From Vicinamibacteria bacterium (GTDB taxonomy: Bacteria; Acidobacteriota; Vicinamibacteria; Fen-336; JAGNNV01): a stretch of DNA of 6,176 bases. Both the position numbers and the translations under genes were made by a program. Where the stretch lies: contig JAENWE010000312.1 of the NCBI GenBank assembly GCA_016650185.1, forward strand, positions 1 through 6,176, given 5' to 3'. Positions 5,572 through 6,176 of the stretch are shown here, piece by piece (the stretch's first letter is position 1; each line of letters opens with the position of its first letter). The notes beneath the pieces are model-generated. The model searched no databases and was not told the DNA's origin. It saw only the letters and a list, made by a program, of their open reading frames with translations.

Positions 5572-6176
5572 CTAATCTCCTTGACGCGCGCGCAGCACGT
5601 CCACAACAACCGCGGCGACGATCACCACGCCGATGACGATCATCTGCCAGTAAGCCGAAACGTCCAAAAGGTTGAGGCCGTTTCTGAGCAGGCCGATGAA
5701 CAGGGCGCCGATCAAGGTGCCCGAGACCGTGCCCACGCCGCCGAAGAACGACGCCCCGCCGATGATGACCGCGGCGATGGCGTCGAGCTCGGCTCCGGTT
5801 CCCGCCAGAGGGAAGCCGGAGTTCATGCGTGCGGCCAGAACCAGCGAGGCGACCGCGGCCATCAGACCCGACACGGTGTAGGCGAGCTCAAGGCGCGAGC
5901 CCACGGGCACCCCGGCCAGTCGGGCGGCCTCTCGGTTGCCGCCGATGGCGAAGAGGTCGCGGCCGTAAACCGTCCGCTCCAGCAACAGGTGCACGATCAG
6001 GCCCGAAAGCGCCACCACGATGACCGCGGCGGGGATGCCGAAGAGATCGCCGTTGAACGACAGTCGAAAACCTTCGGGCAGGCCGCTGATTGGAACGCCG
6101 GCGGCCAGGATCATGGCCGCGCCGCGCGCGACGTTCATGGTGCCGAGGGTCGAAATGAAAGGGTGGGGGAGCTTGA
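5572..6176 (-). CDS. Sugar ABC transporter permease, RbsC-like, 5'-truncated by window edge
   Basis: C-terminal 200 residues of an inner-membrane permease of the RbsC (BPD_transp_2) family; about 120 residues and the start lie beyond the right edge. The Met at 6136-6138 is internal: twelve codons upstream of it read KLPHPFISTLGT, and with the following MNVARG they form the conserved family segment PxFIxTLGTMxxARG. Numbering from the first complete codon, hydrophobic spans are near 48-65, 97-115, 129-165 and 175-194, matching the usual carboxyl half. AIGGNREAARLAGV (76-89) is the cytoplasmic loop of the family that contacts the ATPase. DAIAAVIIGGASFFGG (131-146) is another family hallmark. The protein ends RARQGD and its last codons contain the ribosome site for the binding protein. 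An RbsA-like ATPase gene is expected upstream, outside the window. Substrate is not readable; a sugar or inositol is likely. Confidence 0.95.
   Translation of the reverse strand, partial: KLPHPFISTLGTMNVARGAAMILAAGVPISGLPEGFRLSFNGDLFGIPAAVIVVALSGLIVHLLLERTVYGRDLFAIGGNREAARLAGVPVGSRLELAYTVSGLMAAVASLVLAARMNSGFPLAGTGAELDAIAAVIIGGASFFGGVGTVSGTLIGALFIGLLRNGLNLLDVSAYWQMIVIGVVIVAAVVVDVLRARQGD
5575..5582 (-). promoter_or_regulatory. Ribosome binding site of the sugar-binding protein gene, inside the permease end
   Basis: On the minus strand AAGGAGAT lies in the last codons and stop of the permease gene, 9 bases before the ATG at 5565. It supports both the chosen start and close operon linkage of the two transporter genes. 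Confidence 0.8.

Noticed and set aside
5572..6138. Taking the Met at 6138 as the true start of the permease
   Set aside because: The frame remains open to the window edge and the 12 residues upstream match the conserved permease segment, so the gene continues outside the window.

Overview
The window is high-GC bacterial DNA, densely coded, with no RNA genes, CRISPR array or transposase. Gene content (an M28 peptidase of the type common in soil Acidobacteriota and Gemmatimonadota, plus sugar/cyclitol metabolism genes) suggests a free-living soil or sediment bacterium of one of those or a related phylum. This placement is inference from protein style and base composition only.

Plus strand, left to right: the 3' part of a zinc M28-family aminopeptidase gene (1-1111, cut by the window edge); a 154-base gap with a plausible sigma70-type promoter (1188-1216) whose -35 element lies in a perfect 12-base palindrome; then a two-gene unit made of an IolE-like TIM-barrel isomerase/dehydratase (1266-2177) and a Gfo/Idh/MocA NAD(P)-dependent oxidoreductase (2174-3304). 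The two overlap by four bases (GTGA), and a strong Shine-Dalgarno lies inside the end of the first, so they are almost certainly translationally coupled.

Minus strand, reading from the right edge: the 3' part of an RbsC-like sugar ABC permease (5572 to beyond 6176), an RbsB-like periplasmic sugar-binding lipoprotein (4642-5565), and a ketopantoate-reductase-family dehydrogenase (3607-4596). Gaps of 6 and 45 bases suggest one operon. The permease then binding protein order matches the end of the classical rbsDACB order, so an ABC ATPase gene is expected just outside the window.

The two operons converge on a 302-base non-coding gap (3305-3606) full of inverted repeats. It holds a hairpin directly after the oxidoreductase stop codon, a perfect 18-bp inverted repeat with a 14-base loop, two further hairpins, and degenerate copies of a CGTCAT/CNGCGA...GAAGCANTCTCG-type sequence that resembles a dispersed intergenic palindromic repeat seen in many bacterial genomes.

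Together the transporter, the TIM-barrel enzyme and the oxidoreductase read as a locus for uptake and oxidation/dehydration of a sugar or cyclitol such as an inositol or a 3-keto-sugar. The substrate cannot be read from sequence. The peptidase is probably an unrelated neighbour. I found no clear evidence of a wholly new system. The most distinctive items are the repeat cluster, the palindrome at the promoter, and the unusual pairing of a ketopantoate-reductase-like enzyme with a sugar transporter.
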